From positions 1-64,000 of the forward strand of contig QCUI01000001.1 in NCBI GenBank assembly GCA_003210775.1: DNA of 64,000 nt, read 5' to 3'. The notes beneath the pieces were generated by a model. The model did not search any database. It was given only the letters and a program-made list of their open reading frames with translations, and was not told the origin of the DNA. This DNA is from Synechococcus sp. AG-679-A04 (GTDB lineage Bacteria; Cyanobacteriota; Cyanobacteriia; PCC-6307; Cyanobiaceae). Positions within the stretch are counted from its first letter, which is position 1. Every line of letters starts with the position of its first letter. The translations under genes and the position numbers were made by a program. Shown here one piece after another: positions 1 to 9,646 of this stretch.

Positions 1-2
1 TC

Positions 3-2165
3 GCCTACGAATTGGTCACCGCCTGTTTCGAGCAGCGTTGGGACGATGCCAGCCTCTGGCGTGAACGTCTGCAGGCACTGCAGGTGGAACGCGATGGAGA
101 ACGACTGTTCCCAGAGCTGTATCTCGTGCCCGCTGAACAACTGGCGCTGGAACGACGTGCTCCCGGGAGCCAGAGACGCATCGCCAACGACAACGTGCCG
201 TTGCTCTGGACCCAGAGCCTCGCCTGGATTGGAGACATGCTCCTGGATGGACTGATCAAGGCAGAGGATCTTGACCCCTGCGGGCGGCGACTGTCCGCCA
301 CGCTGGGAGCCGACACAGTGCTGGTTTCACTGGTTCCTGGGAATGACGCCGTCGCGAAAAAACTGCAGAAGCTGGGGTTGCCGGTCAGCGATCCCCAATC
401 CGCAGACCTACCGGTGCTGCCCTCTGAGGCGCTGCGAGAACGGCTAAGCAACGTTGGCGCCGACGCGGCCCTTGGTCTCAGCGGCCACCCACCACTGCGA
501 CCAGAGACAGCGGTCACAGCTCGTCTCTATCGCCAAGGCGGACAAAAACTGGCTTTTCTGCCCGCAGTGCTGGAGGAGGGCACGTTCTTTCTCAGCCATG
601 ACCCGCGACAGCTGGTCGAAAGCATCGTCAACGAACTGCATCTGCTCCAACGGCATTGGCAGGGCCAGGGAGCGCCCCTGCTGCTGATCCCCGTGCAAGC
701 CGCTCTGCTGGAGAGGGAAGAAATGCTTCTGCTGGAACTCACCCAACGATTGCAGAGCGGCAACATTGAGGGAGTTGCTGTGGATTTCGCTGCTCTTGAG
801 ACCCTGGCCAGCAAAGCCCAGTGGTTAACGCTCCCGGAAGAAAGCGAGAACAGCAGACAGGCTGACAACACACAACAAGCAGCTGAACTGCTGCAGGCCT
901 CCACCGATCTGAGTGACCTCACAGCTGCCCAGGAGCAGGAACTGGATGACATTCCCTTGGAAGAGCTGCGTCAGAGGCTTTGGAGCAGCCATTCGCTACG
1001 GGAACAAGCGGAAGTCCTGGAGCTGTTGACGCAACGACTCGGTCAGCAGGCCATCCTCAGAGGACCGAAAGGAGCTCCTGTTGAGCTGTCCACGCTGCAG
1101 CAAGAGATCTACCGCCGCGGCCTCAGCCAGGAGGACTGGAACGTGGCCAGGCGCTGCGCCGGCGCCATGGGTCTGATTCATCCACAGCTGGAAGATGCCC
1201 TCACGGACCTGCTGAGCCGCCAGAAACAGGTTGTGATCGGCCGGAACTACAGCAGCGACTCGCGGCTCACCAGTCCTATCTCCAGCCAGTCGATCGCAGC
1301 ACTGATCGACCGCACCTGCGGCAGTGACGGCCGCGAACGAATGCTCCAGCAGGAGTTACTGCTCGCACTGGACGGGATCGCCAGGCGTGAACCGAGCATG
1401 ATCAGAGGCTCTCTGACCTTCCAGCTAGGGCAGCTGCTGCTGCTGCTGACCTCAGAGCTGGCCGCCGAGCAGCACTGCAGTCAAGACGAAGCCTTCGAAG
1501 CCCTGTGCGATGAACCTCCTCACCGCATCAGCCTGCGCCTGCGAACGGTGCTGGCCGACGTTGACCATGCCAGAGCGGCCCTGCAACGTCGAGAACTGTT
1601 GCACTTGAGCGGCAAGGTGCAATGGAACATCCCCGAACCCCTGGACGAAAGCCCCAGCGGTAGCGACTGGCTGCAGCACCGGATCCGCCTGGGCTCACTG
1701 CAGCAGGTGCCCAAAGAGTTCTATGCAGGGATCTGGTCACTGCTGCATCACTGCCATGGGCTGGTGATTGGCGACAAACTGGAGCGCCGCAACCGTCTAA
1801 CCAGCGCCCTGCTTCTGGAAAAAACTCCGGGCGAACGCAACTTCGCCATTCAGGTGGAGCATCTGCTCAGTCGCATTGGAGCACCGGAATACCGACAGCT
1901 CTGCACTGAAAGCCTGCTCTCATTGATGGCCTTTGCAACCGCCAATCCCGACATGCACTTCGACGACGACATCGCCCTTGATGTGGTCATCGGCCACGCC
2001 GTGAGAGTGGGCTGGCGGAATCGCCATCCGGAGCAGAAAACCGTGGACTATTCCCAGCACAAAGCCGCTGCCTGGGCTCAGTTCTACCGGTCATCTCCAG
2101 CCGAATGCAGGCAGTGGCAGATCGAAGCCCTGAGGGAACTCGCGGATCAGGAAGCACTGCGCTGA
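3..2165 (+). CDS. GH15 / phosphorylase-kinase-alpha-like protein, 5' end cut by the window
   Basis: The reading frame is open to the left edge, so the true start and the N-terminal part are missing; about 720 residues remain. The segment PLLWTQSLAWIGDML followed by DPCGRR resembles the cyanobacterial glycoside hydrolase family 15 proteins that are related to the alpha subunit of phosphorylase b kinase. These share the glucoamylase-type (alpha/alpha)6 fold, but their substrate in cyanobacteria is not settled. The C-terminal half is helical, rich in Gln, Leu and Arg, without signal peptide or membrane segment, so the protein is probably cytoplasmic. Family assignment is moderately sure; whether it acts as an enzyme or as a regulator of glycogen metabolism cannot be decided here. 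The next gene is convergent and starts its 3' end only 6 bases away. Confidence 0.65.
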   Translation, partial: AYELVTACFEQRWDDASLWRERLQALQVERDGERLFPELYLVPAEQLALERRAPGSQRRIANDNVPLLWTQSLAWIGDMLLDGLIKAEDLDPCGRRLSATLGADTVLVSLVPGNDAVAKKLQKLGLPVSDPQSADLPVLPSEALRERLSNVGADAALGLSGHPPLRPETAVTARLYRQGGQKLAFLPAVLEEGTFFLSHDPRQLVESIVNELHLLQRHWQGQGAPLLLIPVQAALLEREEMLLLELTQRLQSGNIEGVAVDFAALETLASKAQWLTLPEESENSRQADNTQQAAELLQASTDLSDLTAAQEQELDDIPLEELRQRLWSSHSLREQAEVLELLTQRLGQQAILRGPKGAPVELSTLQQEIYRRGLSQEDWNVARRCAGAMGLIHPQLEDALTDLLSRQKQVVIGRNYSSDSRLTSPISSQSIAALIDRTCGSDGRERMLQQELLLALDGIARREPSMIRGSLTFQLGQLLLLLTSELAAEQHCSQDEAFEALCDEPPHRISLRLRTVLADVDHARAALQRRELLHLSGKVQWNIPEPLDESPSGSDWLQHRIRLGSLQQVPKEFYAGIWSLLHHCHGLVIGDKLERRNRLTSALLLEKTPGERNFAIQVEHLLSRIGAPEYRQLCTESLLSLMAFATANPDMHFDDDIALDVVIGHAVRVGWRNRHPEQKTVDYSQHKAAAWAQFYRSSPAECRQWQIEALRELADQEALR

Positions 2166-2171
2166 TCCAGA

Positions 2172-3176
2172 TCAAATAGGAGTCTCGATCGGAACACCGA
2201 CGCCGGGCTGATCCACAGCCTGTTCAATCAAATCAGCCAGACGCAGGGCCCTCGAAGCCTGCTGACCATCCACTGCAGGAGTTTCACGTCCGCGCACACA
2301 CTGCAAGAAGTGTTCGAGTTCGGCGTACAAAGGCTCGATCGAGGTGGTGCTCACCTCCTCAATGAAACCGTCATTGCGATACAACAGCTCGCCGTGATCA
2401 GCGGAGTACCACTCATGGGCCCTGCGGTGGATATGCAGGTTGTGATTGAGAAAGTCAGTTTCAACAAGGCTGGCCCGGCAGTGGGCACTCAGCTTCCGGA
2501 TCTTGCGATGACTCATTTTGCTGGCCGTAAGACTGGCCACCACTCCGTTTTCAAACCCGAGCGTGGCGTTGACGTAATCAATCGGTCCGTCCGAGCTGCG
2601 ACCGCCGGCTGCCGCCAGTTGCACCACCGAGGAACTGGCCAGCTCAAGCACCAGATCCAGATCATGAATCATCAGATCGAGCACCACAGACACATCGTTG
2701 GCACGATCGGCGTGGGGGCTGTGGCGACGCGCCTCGAGCACCACCACCTCTTCATTGGCCACTACCTTGGTGAGCTCGCGGAAGGCGGGATTGAAGCGTT
2801 CGATATGGCCCACCTGAAGCAAGCGGCCCACTCGGCTGGCGGCATCAATCAGGGCAGCGGCCTCCTCCTGGCTGGCTGCGATCGGCTTCTCGATCAGCAC
2901 GTGTGAACCAGCCTCAAGGCAAGCCAGGCCGACGGAGTGATGAAGCAGGGTCGGCACTGCGATGCAGACGGCCTCAACCTCCTTGAGCATGGTGCGGTAA
3001 TCAGCGAACCAGCGACATCCAAACTGCTCAGTGGCCAGTGCCCCACGCTGCGCGTCCGGGTCAGCAACGCCCACGAGATCAGCGTCCTTCAGCAGGCTGA
3101 GCACGCGCGCGTGATGCCAGCCCATGTTGCCGATCCCGATCACGCCGACCTTCACCGGAACCATGGCGTCGGTCAT
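2172..3176 (-). CDS. Gfo/Idh/MocA family NAD(P)-dependent oxidoreductase
   Basis: This 334-residue protein has the two-domain layout of the Gfo/Idh/MocA dehydrogenases. A Rossmann nucleotide-binding motif (GVIGIGNMG) lies at residues 11-19, and the family signature EKPIA lies at 96-100; the Lys of that motif is a catalytic residue in the family. The C-terminal alpha/beta domain contains VGHIERFNP and a MIHDLDL motif with the usual active-site His. Family members oxidise or reduce a hydroxyl of a sugar or cyclitol, often a nucleotide sugar; the substrate here is unknown. A second start at Met5 is equally plausible because it sits just before the Rossmann strand. The gene is convergent with the GH15-like gene and follows the CBS-domain gene by about 55 bases on the same strand. 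Confidence 0.85.
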   Translation of the reverse strand: MTDAMVPVKVGVIGIGNMGWHHARVLSLLKDADLVGVADPDAQRGALATEQFGCRWFADYRTMLKEVEAVCIAVPTLLHHSVGLACLEAGSHVLIEKPIAASQEEAAALIDAASRVGRLLQVGHIERFNPAFRELTKVVANEEVVVLEARRHSPHADRANDVSVVLDLMIHDLDLVLELASSSVVQLAAAGGRSSDGPIDYVNATLGFENGVVASLTASKMSHRKIRKLSAHCRASLVETDFLNHNLHIHRRAHEWYSADHGELLYRNDGFIEEVSTTSIEPLYAELEHFLQCVRGRETPAVDGQQASRALRLADLIEQAVDQPGVGVPIETPI

Positions 3177-3231
3177 CAGTGGGACTGCGCGAACCGGCTG
3201 ATTATCGGTGATCAGTGCAATGGGGAGTGAA

Positions 3232-4545
3232 TTACATCAATCCCTGGTCAGGATTGTGGGAATCAATGGGCGAATCCGGCTCCTCAATCAGAACCAAAAG
3301 CACCCGCACAATGCGGGGACCAGCCATGGCAACGATCTCGAACTGGATGTTGTGGTGGCGCAATGCCTCGCCAGGCGAGGGGATGTGCTGGAGCCGTTCC
3401 AGCAGGAATCCGGCCAAAGTGTGATGGTCGCTGGCTTCGGGGAGATCCAGCTGCAGCTGACGATTCAGCTCAACAATCTCCAGATCTCCGGCCACAAGCC
3501 ATGTACCCGGCTGATCCTCCATGGGCACCAGGTCCGGTTCATCTGTTTCATCGTCAGGTTCATCACCAACGATTTCTCCGGTGAGATCTGCTGCAGTAAC
3601 AAGGCCTTCCGTGCCGCCATGTTCATCGACCACCAGCAGCAGGGGATTCCCAGAGCGAATGATGGCCAGCAGATCTGCCAAGTTGCTCGTCTCCGGCACC
3701 GTCTGCGCAGGCATCAGATAGGGCTCAAGCCAAGAGTCCTCACGCAACTCGCCCCGAGCGATGGGCTCGGCGAGACGCCGCAGATCAAGGACCCCTCGTA
3801 CATCATCCAACGACTGACCGATGACGGGAAAGCGCGCATGGCGGGTGCGGTGCACCGCCTCCATCAACTCCGCAAAACGGACCTCAACGGGAAGGGTGAC
3901 CATTCCGGATCGCGGCACCATCACCTCACGAACCTGGGTATCGCGCAATGCGAACACGCCCTCAAGGATGTTGCGCTCGTCGGGTTTGAGACCGGTCACT
4001 GCGCCACTCTCGATCAAAGTCTCCAGCTCGCCGGCCGTGAGGGCCGGGACAGGTGCATCCCAGCGCTGGGTGAGCCCTGCCAATCGCAGCAACAGCGAAG
4101 CCAGGCTGTCGAGAAACGACAACAGGGGACTCAGCACCCGGATCGCGCCCTCAAGAACAGGACCAAGCTGCAGGGCAGCGAACTCGGGACGGCTGAGCAC
4201 CCAGGCCCGTGGGAGCAGGCCTGCAACCAGGGTGGCCAGCACGACCAGCAGCAAAAACCAGGCGAGATCCCACCAGCGGCCTGCGGGCATCTCCAGTGGC
4301 CACCAGCGCTGACCGAATCCACGACCGATCCAGCCCAAGGCAACCAGCGACAAACATGCCCCGAACTGGGTCATCAGCAGAGCGATGCGCAGATGCCGCT
4401 GCAGTCGCTGCACCGACTGGGCACCGGGGCGGCCCTCCTCACTAAGAGCCTGCACCTGACTGGGCCTAAGCCGAAGGAGAGCCACTTCAGCAGCTGAAAA
4501 CAGAGCCGGGAGAACCAGCAGCGCGATCAGCAGCAGGGTGCGCAT
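3232..4545 (-). CDS. CNNM/CBS-domain membrane protein (hemolysin C / CorC family)
   Basis: The 437-residue product has the order typical of the TlyC/CorC family: an N-terminal DUF21 (CNNM) membrane domain with hydrophobic segments near residues 1-25, 55-75 and 90-115; then a pair of CBS domains (about 190-330, including REVMVPRSGM and DEHGGTEGLVT); and a C-terminal CorC_HlyC domain with an acidic linker (DDETDEPD). Eukaryotic and bacterial relatives are linked to magnesium or cobalt efflux, and the CBS pair usually binds adenine nucleotides. The old name hemolysin is historical and should not be taken as a function. It lies just downstream of tRNA-Met on the same strand, with only 13 bases between. 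Confidence 0.88.
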   Translation of the reverse strand: MRTLLLIALLVLPALFSAAEVALLRLRPSQVQALSEEGRPGAQSVQRLQRHLRIALLMTQFGACLSLVALGWIGRGFGQRWWPLEMPAGRWWDLAWFLLLVVLATLVAGLLPRAWVLSRPEFAALQLGPVLEGAIRVLSPLLSFLDSLASLLLRLAGLTQRWDAPVPALTAGELETLIESGAVTGLKPDERNILEGVFALRDTQVREVMVPRSGMVTLPVEVRFAELMEAVHRTRHARFPVIGQSLDDVRGVLDLRRLAEPIARGELREDSWLEPYLMPAQTVPETSNLADLLAIIRSGNPLLLVVDEHGGTEGLVTAADLTGEIVGDEPDDETDEPDLVPMEDQPGTWLVAGDLEIVELNRQLQLDLPEASDHHTLAGFLLERLQHIPSPGEALRHHNIQFEIVAMAGPRIVRVLLVLIEEPDSPIDSHNPDQGLM

Positions 4546-4558
4546 TGGAACAAAACGA

Positions 4559-4631
4559 TGGGGGTCGCGGGGATCGAACCCGCCTAAGGCGAATTATGAG
4601 TTCGCTGCATTCACCAGATTGCTAGACCCCC
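4559..4631 (-). tRNA. tRNA-Met (CAT anticodon)
   Basis: Read on the minus strand, a 7-bp acceptor stem (GGGGGTC with GACCCCC) encloses a short D arm, an anticodon arm GCGAA-CTCATAA-TTCGC with anticodon CAT, a five-base variable loop and a T arm GCGGG-TTCGATC-CCCGC. The discriminator base is A. The 3' CCA is not encoded, so it must be added after transcription. The loop sequence fits elongator Met; a CAT anticodon can also belong to a lysidine-modified tRNA-Ile, which cannot be excluded by eye. The first acceptor pair G-C argues against an initiator. Confidence 0.93.
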
Positions 4632-4643
4632 AGATTCGTGGAT

Positions 4644-5183
4644 TTACCACAGGGCACGCACAGTCGGAAAGGCTTCCTCCTCCTGATACTCGCTAAGACC
4701 TGGGGAGGACACGTCATCAGCAAGGCTGCCGCTAAAGCCATTGGGGATGTCAACGGTGCGCCAGGGGATCGGATCACTCTGATCCTCAAGCAGCATCCGA
4801 TAAGTTTTCTCAACAGCCAAACCGTCCCAGATGATCGTCTGATCGGGGAAGCCGAATCCCATGAAGCGGTTGCCCTCAGGGCCAGCAACGGCAATTCCCA
4901 GAGGGTTTGTGATCTGATGCAGAAGATCCACGCCGCTCGCAAAGGGAGCTGTCCACGTGAAGTAACGCTCTTCCAACAATGCTTCTGTGCTCTGCACTGG
5001 AGCACAACGAGTCACCTCGACAGGCGATGGCGTCACACCTCCTGCAGAGATCTCAGACGAAGGAGCCTCCAACGTGGTGGAGCAGACCACTGGCCGAGCC
5101 ACTGCAGCTGACTGCAACGAACTCAGTGACAGAACCAGGAGTAAAAATCTGAATCGCAGCCTGTCCACGGGAAGAGGCACCAC
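4644..5183 (-). CDS. Secreted hypothetical protein
   Basis: I do not recognise this family. The frame stays open upstream to 5339, but that extension lies over the start of the divergent pyrE and is compositionally poor. A GTG at 5183 (or the next codon, 5180) gives a product of about 179 residues that opens with a credible signal peptide: basic VDRLRFRF, then a hydrophobic [10 protein letters not shown] core and an AVARP cleavage region. The mature part is acidic and aromatic, with three or so Cys, and no membrane segment. Export to the periplasm or thylakoid lumen is therefore inferred. The gene ends 12 bases from tRNA-Met and overlaps nothing once the shorter start is used. Confidence 0.55.
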   Translation of the reverse strand: MVPLPVDRLRFRFLLLVLSLSSLQSAAVARPVVCSTTLEAPSSEISAGGVTPSPVEVTRCAPVQSTEALLEERYFTWTAPFASGVDLLHQITNPLGIAVAGPEGNRFMGFGFPDQTIIWDGLAVEKTYRMLLEDQSDPIPWRTVDIPNGFSGSLADDVSSPGLSEYQEEEAFPTVRALW

Positions 5184-5225
5184 TGCGCGCAAACTAGGCA
5201 GAGGATCCGCGAAGCACCAGCCCCC

Positions 5226-5807
5226 ATGCCCGTTAATTCCGACCCGTCGATGGATCGCCAGGTCCTGCTGGACCGACTGGCCCGGGAGGCTTACCGGCAC
5301 GGACAGTTCACCCTCGCGTCGGGTCGCAGCAGCGAACACTATGTGAACTGCAAACCGGTGGCCCTCAGTGGCCGGGGCCTGGCGTTGCTCAGTCCCGCCA
5401 TGCTGGCCCTAGTGGACAAGGAAGCCGTCGCCGTGGGAGGCCTCACGCTTGGGGCCGATCCCCTGGTGAGCGGTGTTGCCATGGCAGCAGCACAGCAGGG
5501 CCGTGATCTGAATGCGCTGATTGTGCGTAAACAAGCCAAAGGCCACGGCACCGGGGCCTGGTTAGAGGGCCCACTGCCTGAAGCGGGTGCCCTGGTGACA
5601 GTGCTAGAGGACGTCGTCACGACCGGTGGGTCCTCCATCCAGGCTGTCAACCAGCTGAAGGAGGCCGGATATGCCGTTCGGCGCGTCATCACCATTGTCG
5701 ATCGTGAGGAAGGTGGTCAGAACGCCATGGATGAAGCGGGCTTAGAACTAGTCAGCCTGTTTCGGCTGAGCGAGGTGGCTGCCAGAGCCAAGGAGCTTGA
5801 ACAGTGA
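5226..5807 (+). CDS. pyrE: Orotate phosphoribosyltransferase
   Basis: This 193-residue enzyme makes orotidine 5'-phosphate from orotate and PRPP in pyrimidine biosynthesis. The PRPP-binding loop [14 protein letters not shown] sits near residues 124-137, with the acidic pair and TTGG typical of type I phosphoribosyltransferases. The upstream substrate-binding region [13 protein letters not shown] corresponds to the conserved SG..S..Y.D/N segment, and [12 protein letters not shown] matches the flexible catalytic loop containing Lys and His. The usual start is the first ATG at 5226, but Met9 (MDRQVLL) is a possible alternative. Its last codons overlap the ATG of the following ygfZ-like gene (ATGA), so the two are translationally coupled. 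Confidence 0.93.
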   Translation: MPVNSDPSMDRQVLLDRLAREAYRHGQFTLASGRSSEHYVNCKPVALSGRGLALLSPAMLALVDKEAVAVGGLTLGADPLVSGVAMAAAQQGRDLNALIVRKQAKGHGTGAWLEGPLPEAGALVTVLEDVVTTGGSSIQAVNQLKEAGYAVRRVITIVDREEGGQNAMDEAGLELVSLFRLSEVAARAKELEQ

Positions 5808-6661
5808 TGAGCAGGGATCAGGACGTAACAGCACTGATCTGGGATGCGCGATTCCCCCTCATCCGTCTTGAAGGCAGAGGGTGCAGCAGCTTCCTGCATG
5901 GCCAGACCAGCGCCAGGGTCGACGGGTGCGCCGACGGCGATCTGATCCAGGCCTGTTGGCTCAATGCCACAGGCCGAGTGCAGGCACTGCTTGAAATTCG
6001 CCTGGATTCCGCTGGTGCCGATGTGCTCGTGCTCAACGGAGACAGCGACAGCGTCGCTGGCGGGTTTGATCGGGTGATCTTTCCTGCAGACCAGGTGCGA
6101 CTTGGGAAGAGGCGCCAGCAGCGCCGGATGCAACGCCTTGAGGCGGGCAAAGCGCCCAACTTGAACCAGGTGATCTGGTTGAGTGAAACCCACGATGCAG
6201 CACCAGCCTGGGCAGATCTCTCACCCTGCAACGCCACAGAATTGGAAGACTGGCGCAACAAACAGGGCTGGCCGCTGGGAGATCAGGAGATCACTGGCGA
6301 CACCAACCCCTTTGAACTGGGTTTATCCGCTTGGGTCGAGCTGAACAAAGGCTGTTATCTCGGGCAAGAAACCGTGGCCAAACTGGCCTCCCGCGGTGGT
6401 GTGAAACAGCAGCTGCGTTGCTGGCAAAGCACCTCTGAAACTCAACATGTGCTGGAAAGCGGCGATCAGCTCAAGCTGAATGACTCGCGTGCCGGGATCA
6501 TCACCAGCGTGTCCAGAGACAAGGCAACGGGGAACAGTTTCGGCCTCGCCCTGGTCCGACGTCAAGCACTCGATGCAGAAACACTGCAAGCTGGAAACAG
6601 TGATGTGGTGGTCTCCATCGCACGACCCAGCGCCTTCTGCGACCCACCCGCCCGAGGTTGA
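5804..6661 (+). CDS. ygfZ: YgfZ/GcvT-like folate-binding protein
   Basis: The 285-residue protein carries the signature of the YgfZ/IBA57 family, [14 protein letters not shown], including the Cys in a K-G-C-Y-x-G-Q-E motif near residues 183-190. Family members are related to the aminomethyltransferase GcvT, bind tetrahydrofolate, and help to build or repair certain iron-sulfur proteins. The N-terminal part contains the LxGQTSARV-type segment ([10 protein letters not shown]) that is also seen in the family. It is coupled to pyrE by a 4-base overlap. Its last 100 bases overlap the 3' end of the nuclease gene that runs the other way. The family call is firm; the exact iron-sulfur target is unknown. 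Confidence 0.88.
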   Translation: MMSRDQDVTALIWDARFPLIRLEGRGCSSFLHGQTSARVDGCADGDLIQACWLNATGRVQALLEIRLDSAGADVLVLNGDSDSVAGGFDRVIFPADQVRLGKRRQQRRMQRLEAGKAPNLNQVIWLSETHDAAPAWADLSPCNATELEDWRNKQGWPLGDQEITGDTNPFELGLSAWVELNKGCYLGQETVAKLASRGGVKQQLRCWQSTSETQHVLESGDQLKLNDSRAGIITSVSRDKATGNSFGLALVRRQALDAETLQAGNSDVVVSIARPSAFCDPPARG

Positions 6662-8127
6662 GATCTGCTGTCAGCTGTGAGCATCCACGCAGCCACAGCC
6701 CAGGTCGCCAAGCCGTCATCACGGTTGTAGGTGAAGATCCAGCGCAGAGCCTGGACATGTCCACGGTCCAGCGGTCCGGTGCCACGCCACTGCCTCCACC
6801 AAAGCAGAGCCCTTGCACCATCGACCCCTGCCTGACTCCAACTGAATCCAAGCCAATCAGCCACTGTCTTCAACCCGTAACTATTGAGGGGAAGTCGCCA
6901 GTGAGTGCGTATTCGGGCATGCACATCAACCAGCCGGCAGCGCAGGGCATGCAGATCCCCCTCACTGACTCCCTGACGTTGGGCCATCTTGCACAGAGCC
7001 AATGACTCCGTCTCGCCGTAGTGGAGCACTGGCCAGCCCTCATAACGGTTTAGGAATCGCTTGATGCGTTGCCAACAACGGCCTTCACCATGCTCCTGCA
7101 GCATCAGCAGAGGGTGGTAACTGACCCGCTCAAGAGCCCAGCGACCGTCGGGGTCCCGAGGCAGACAGACAAATCCATGCAGAAAGTCATCTCTGGCATC
7201 CGGGTCTGATTCGATGTCATAAAGCAGCACCCCAGGCGCATTGATCAGTTCCGGCAAAGCCAAAGAATCGGCCAGAGCCTGCGCCTGCCCATCCCGCTGG
7301 GCTCGGGCCTGAGCCACGAGGGGAGCCGCCACGGCTCTGTGCTGGTCTCCAAATCGCTGCAGCTGCTCCGCCAGGGCATTCGGATCAGCATCGGCAAGTG
7401 CATTGAGGCCATCAATCCCCAGCTCGTGGAGCATTTCCCGCCGCTTGGCACCGATACCACTGACCTCACTGAGATGTCCAACCCGGCGGGCCTCGGAGTT
7501 GCACACCGAGCGCCAACTGCACAACGAGCATTTACGCCGGTCTGATACGAGCGGGGGTGGCTCGGTCCGCTGCAGGTCAGCCGCCAGTTTGCGCAGTGCT
7601 TCATCAAGCTGACGCTGCAGGTTCTCACCGAGAGCAACGGTGTCCTTCTCGAGGTAGCGGCCTGCTCCAGCCAGAACCAGTCCATCCGTCACAGGAGCGT
7701 CCTGAAACAGTGCAAGCAGACGGGCTGACAACGCCATCTGAAGTCGATGTTCCCTGGTGAGTCGTCGCCCCTGCCTGGCAAGGACGGGACGATAGACGTA
7801 ATCACCCCAGCGGCTGTGACCGGGCTGACGTTGCAACAGCGCTGGATGCGCCTCGATGCTGTATCCCTCCTCGGTGCGTCCACGCAGCCTCAATCCCACG
7901 ACACCGACTTCACCCCGCTCGCAGGCTGCAACCCCATGTCCGGGCTTCTGCGGCAATAACGCAACGAAACTGCGTTGCTGGTCATCAAGCTGCAGGGTGC
8001 GATGAGCGCTGTAAACCCTCTTGTTCTGATCACCATGGCGATCGAGCCATGCCCGGCGCCGGCAACGGGACCAGCTGCGCAGCAGTCGGTCGGTGAGCGG
8101 CTTGTCAGCAGAAGGGGTGTCACCCAT
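6562..8127 (-). CDS. TM0106-family RecB-like / RNase H-like nuclease
   Basis: The 521-residue product looks like the TM0106 family: an N-terminal RecB/Cas4-type domain, a helix-hairpin-helix-like stretch (VSGIGAKRREMLHELGI, about 219-235), and a C-terminal DEDD exonuclease-like domain. Cys22 with Cys200, Cys203 and Cys209 is the spacing of the iron-sulfur cluster in Cas4/AddB-type nucleases. In the C-terminal domain LLYDIESD, LHYGETES and YNRDDG fit exonuclease motifs I, II and III. By contrast, the RecB active site is hard to find: the place of the usual D/E-x-K reads VYRPVLAR. Its C-terminal tail is encoded opposite the end of ygfZ. It diverges from the phosphohexomutase gene across 53 bases. 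A role in DNA processing or repair is inferred from the family. Confidence 0.82.
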   Translation of the reverse strand: MGDTPSADKPLTDRLLRSWSRCRRRAWLDRHGDQNKRVYSAHRTLQLDDQQRSFVALLPQKPGHGVAACERGEVGVVGLRLRGRTEEGYSIEAHPALLQRQPGHSRWGDYVYRPVLARQGRRLTREHRLQMALSARLLALFQDAPVTDGLVLAGAGRYLEKDTVALGENLQRQLDEALRKLAADLQRTEPPPLVSDRRKCSLCSWRSVCNSEARRVGHLSEVSGIGAKRREMLHELGIDGLNALADADPNALAEQLQRFGDQHRAVAAPLVAQARAQRDGQAQALADSLALPELINAPGVLLYDIESDPDARDDFLHGFVCLPRDPDGRWALERVSYHPLLMLQEHGEGRCWQRIKRFLNRYEGWPVLHYGETESLALCKMAQRQGVSEGDLHALRCRLVDVHARIRTHWRLPLNSYGLKTVADWLGFSWSQAGVDGARALLWWRQWRGTGPLDRGHVQALRWIFTYNRDDGLATWAVAAWMLTADSRSQPRAGGSQKALGRAMETTTSLFPACSVSASSA

Positions 8128-8180
8128 GGCCTGAGGTTAAGGCGGCCAACTGCTAAATCCTGATGGACTAAAGGCATGCC

Positions 8181-9644
8181 ATGGCGACGGCTCCCCTCCC
8201 TCTATGCGCAGCTCCGATCCGTTTCGGCACCGATGGGTGGCGGGGAATCCTCGGGGTGGACATCACCGTGGAGCGGCTGCTGCCGGTGGCGGCGGCGGCC
8301 GCCCAGGAACTCGCCCACCAAGCACCGGATCAGCTCAACAGCAAAACAGTGGTGATCGGCTACGACCGCCGGTTCCTGGCACCGGAACTTGCGGAGGCGA
8401 TCGCTTCTTCAGTGCGCGGAGTTGGCTTGGAACCCCTGCTCACAAGCACCCCTGTTCCCACACCGGCATGCAGCTGGACCGTGGTGCAGCGCGGGGCCTT
8501 GGGAGCCCTCGTGATCACCGCCAGCCACAACCCGCCCGAATGGCTGGGTTTGAAGATCAAGGGACCATTCGGCGGATCAGTGGACGGCAGCTTCACTGCC
8601 GCGGTGGAGCAGCGATTGGCTGCAGGCAGCGTCAACGTGCCGGTTGCGGGGAAGCTGCCACGCTTTGACGCACGCAGCGAGCACTTGGAGGGGCTGCGAA
8701 CCAAGTTGAATCTGAGCGCCATCACCGCTGGACTCAAGGCCATGAACCTGCGTGTGATCGTGGACCCAATGCATGGCTCAGCTGCAGGCTGTGTGTTGGA
8801 TCTGCTCGAAACCGATGCCGATGGCCTCGTTTCCGAAATCCGCAGCCAGCGAGATCCACTCTTCGGCGGCTGTCCTCCGGAACCGCTCGCCTCTCACTTA
8901 CAGGATCTGATCGCAGCGGTTCAGACCTCTGGTCGCCATGGGCAGCCGGCAGTGGGCCTCGTCTTCGACGGTGATGGCGATCGCATCGCAGCAGTGGATG
9001 AGCACGGTTGTTTCTGCAGCACCCAGCAACTGATGCCTCTGCTGATTGATCATCTCGCTGGAGCAAGGCAGTTGCCCGGCACTGTGGTGAAGACCGTCAG
9101 TGGATCCGACCTGATGCGTCTGGTCGCTGAGGACCACGGCCGAGAAGTGCTTGAGCTACCTGTGGGTTTCAAGTACATCGCCGCAGAGATGCTGGCGAAT
9201 GAGGTGTTGATCGGCGGAGAGGAGTCGGGAGGCGTCGGCTTCGGCATGCACCTGCCTGAACGCGATGCATTGTTCGCCGCCATGCTCGTACTGGAGGCCC
9301 TCGTTCAGGGGGGCATGCCACTGGGAGCCCGCATGCAGGCTCTGCGTCAGCGCTGCGGTGGCTCGAGTCATTACGACCGGCTCGATCTGCGCCTGGCCGA
9401 TATGGAGTCCCGTCGACGCCTGGAACAACGACTGGCGACCCAGCCACCGGCACAAGTGGCTGGCCAGTCTGTGACGGAAGTGATCACGACGGATGGCGTG
9501 AAGCTGCGGCTCGGCCCTAGCCACTGGTTGATGCTGCGCTTTTCCGGCACTGAACCCCTGCTCCGGCTGTATTGCGAAGCACCCGACAATGATCGGTTAG
9601 CGGCCGTGCTGGCCTGGGCGCGCAGCTATGCGGAGGCCGCTTGA
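8181..9644 (+). CDS. Phosphoglucomutase / phosphomannomutase family protein
   Basis: All four catalytic blocks of the alpha-D-phosphohexomutase family are visible in this 487-residue enzyme: TASHNP with the phosphoserine Ser115, the metal-binding DGDGDR with Asp263, 265 and 267, the sugar-binding GGEESGG at about 346-352, and the phosphate-binding RFSGTEP at 453-459. The N-terminal FGTDGWRG segment is also typical. The enzyme interconverts hexose 1- and 6-phosphates and thereby links central carbon with glycogen and nucleotide-sugar synthesis; whether glucose or mannose is preferred cannot be read from the motifs. Its stop TGA is five bases before the Met of the rdgB gene, so the two are likely co-transcribed. 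Confidence 0.93.
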   Translation: MATAPLPLCAAPIRFGTDGWRGILGVDITVERLLPVAAAAAQELAHQAPDQLNSKTVVIGYDRRFLAPELAEAIASSVRGVGLEPLLTSTPVPTPACSWTVVQRGALGALVITASHNPPEWLGLKIKGPFGGSVDGSFTAAVEQRLAAGSVNVPVAGKLPRFDARSEHLEGLRTKLNLSAITAGLKAMNLRVIVDPMHGSAAGCVLDLLETDADGLVSEIRSQRDPLFGGCPPEPLASHLQDLIAAVQTSGRHGQPAVGLVFDGDGDRIAAVDEHGCFCSTQQLMPLLIDHLAGARQLPGTVVKTVSGSDLMRLVAEDHGREVLELPVGFKYIAAEMLANEVLIGGEESGGVGFGMHLPERDALFAAMLVLEALVQGGMPLGARMQALRQRCGGSSHYDRLDLRLADMESRRRLEQRLATQPPAQVAGQSVTEVITTDGVKLRLGPSHWLMLRFSGTEPLLRLYCEAPDNDRLAAVLAWARSYAEAA

Positions 9645-9646
9645 GC

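Noticed and set aside
3208-4497. Long plus-strand frame of 429 codons
   Set aside because: It lies antisense to the CBS-domain membrane protein, which has clear family motifs; the frame is rich in His, Gln and Arg and shows no domain.
4559-4631. Attachment site for a phage or island at tRNA-Met
   Set aside because: No integrase gene and no repeated tRNA 3' end was seen near it; the flanking genes are ordinary core genes.
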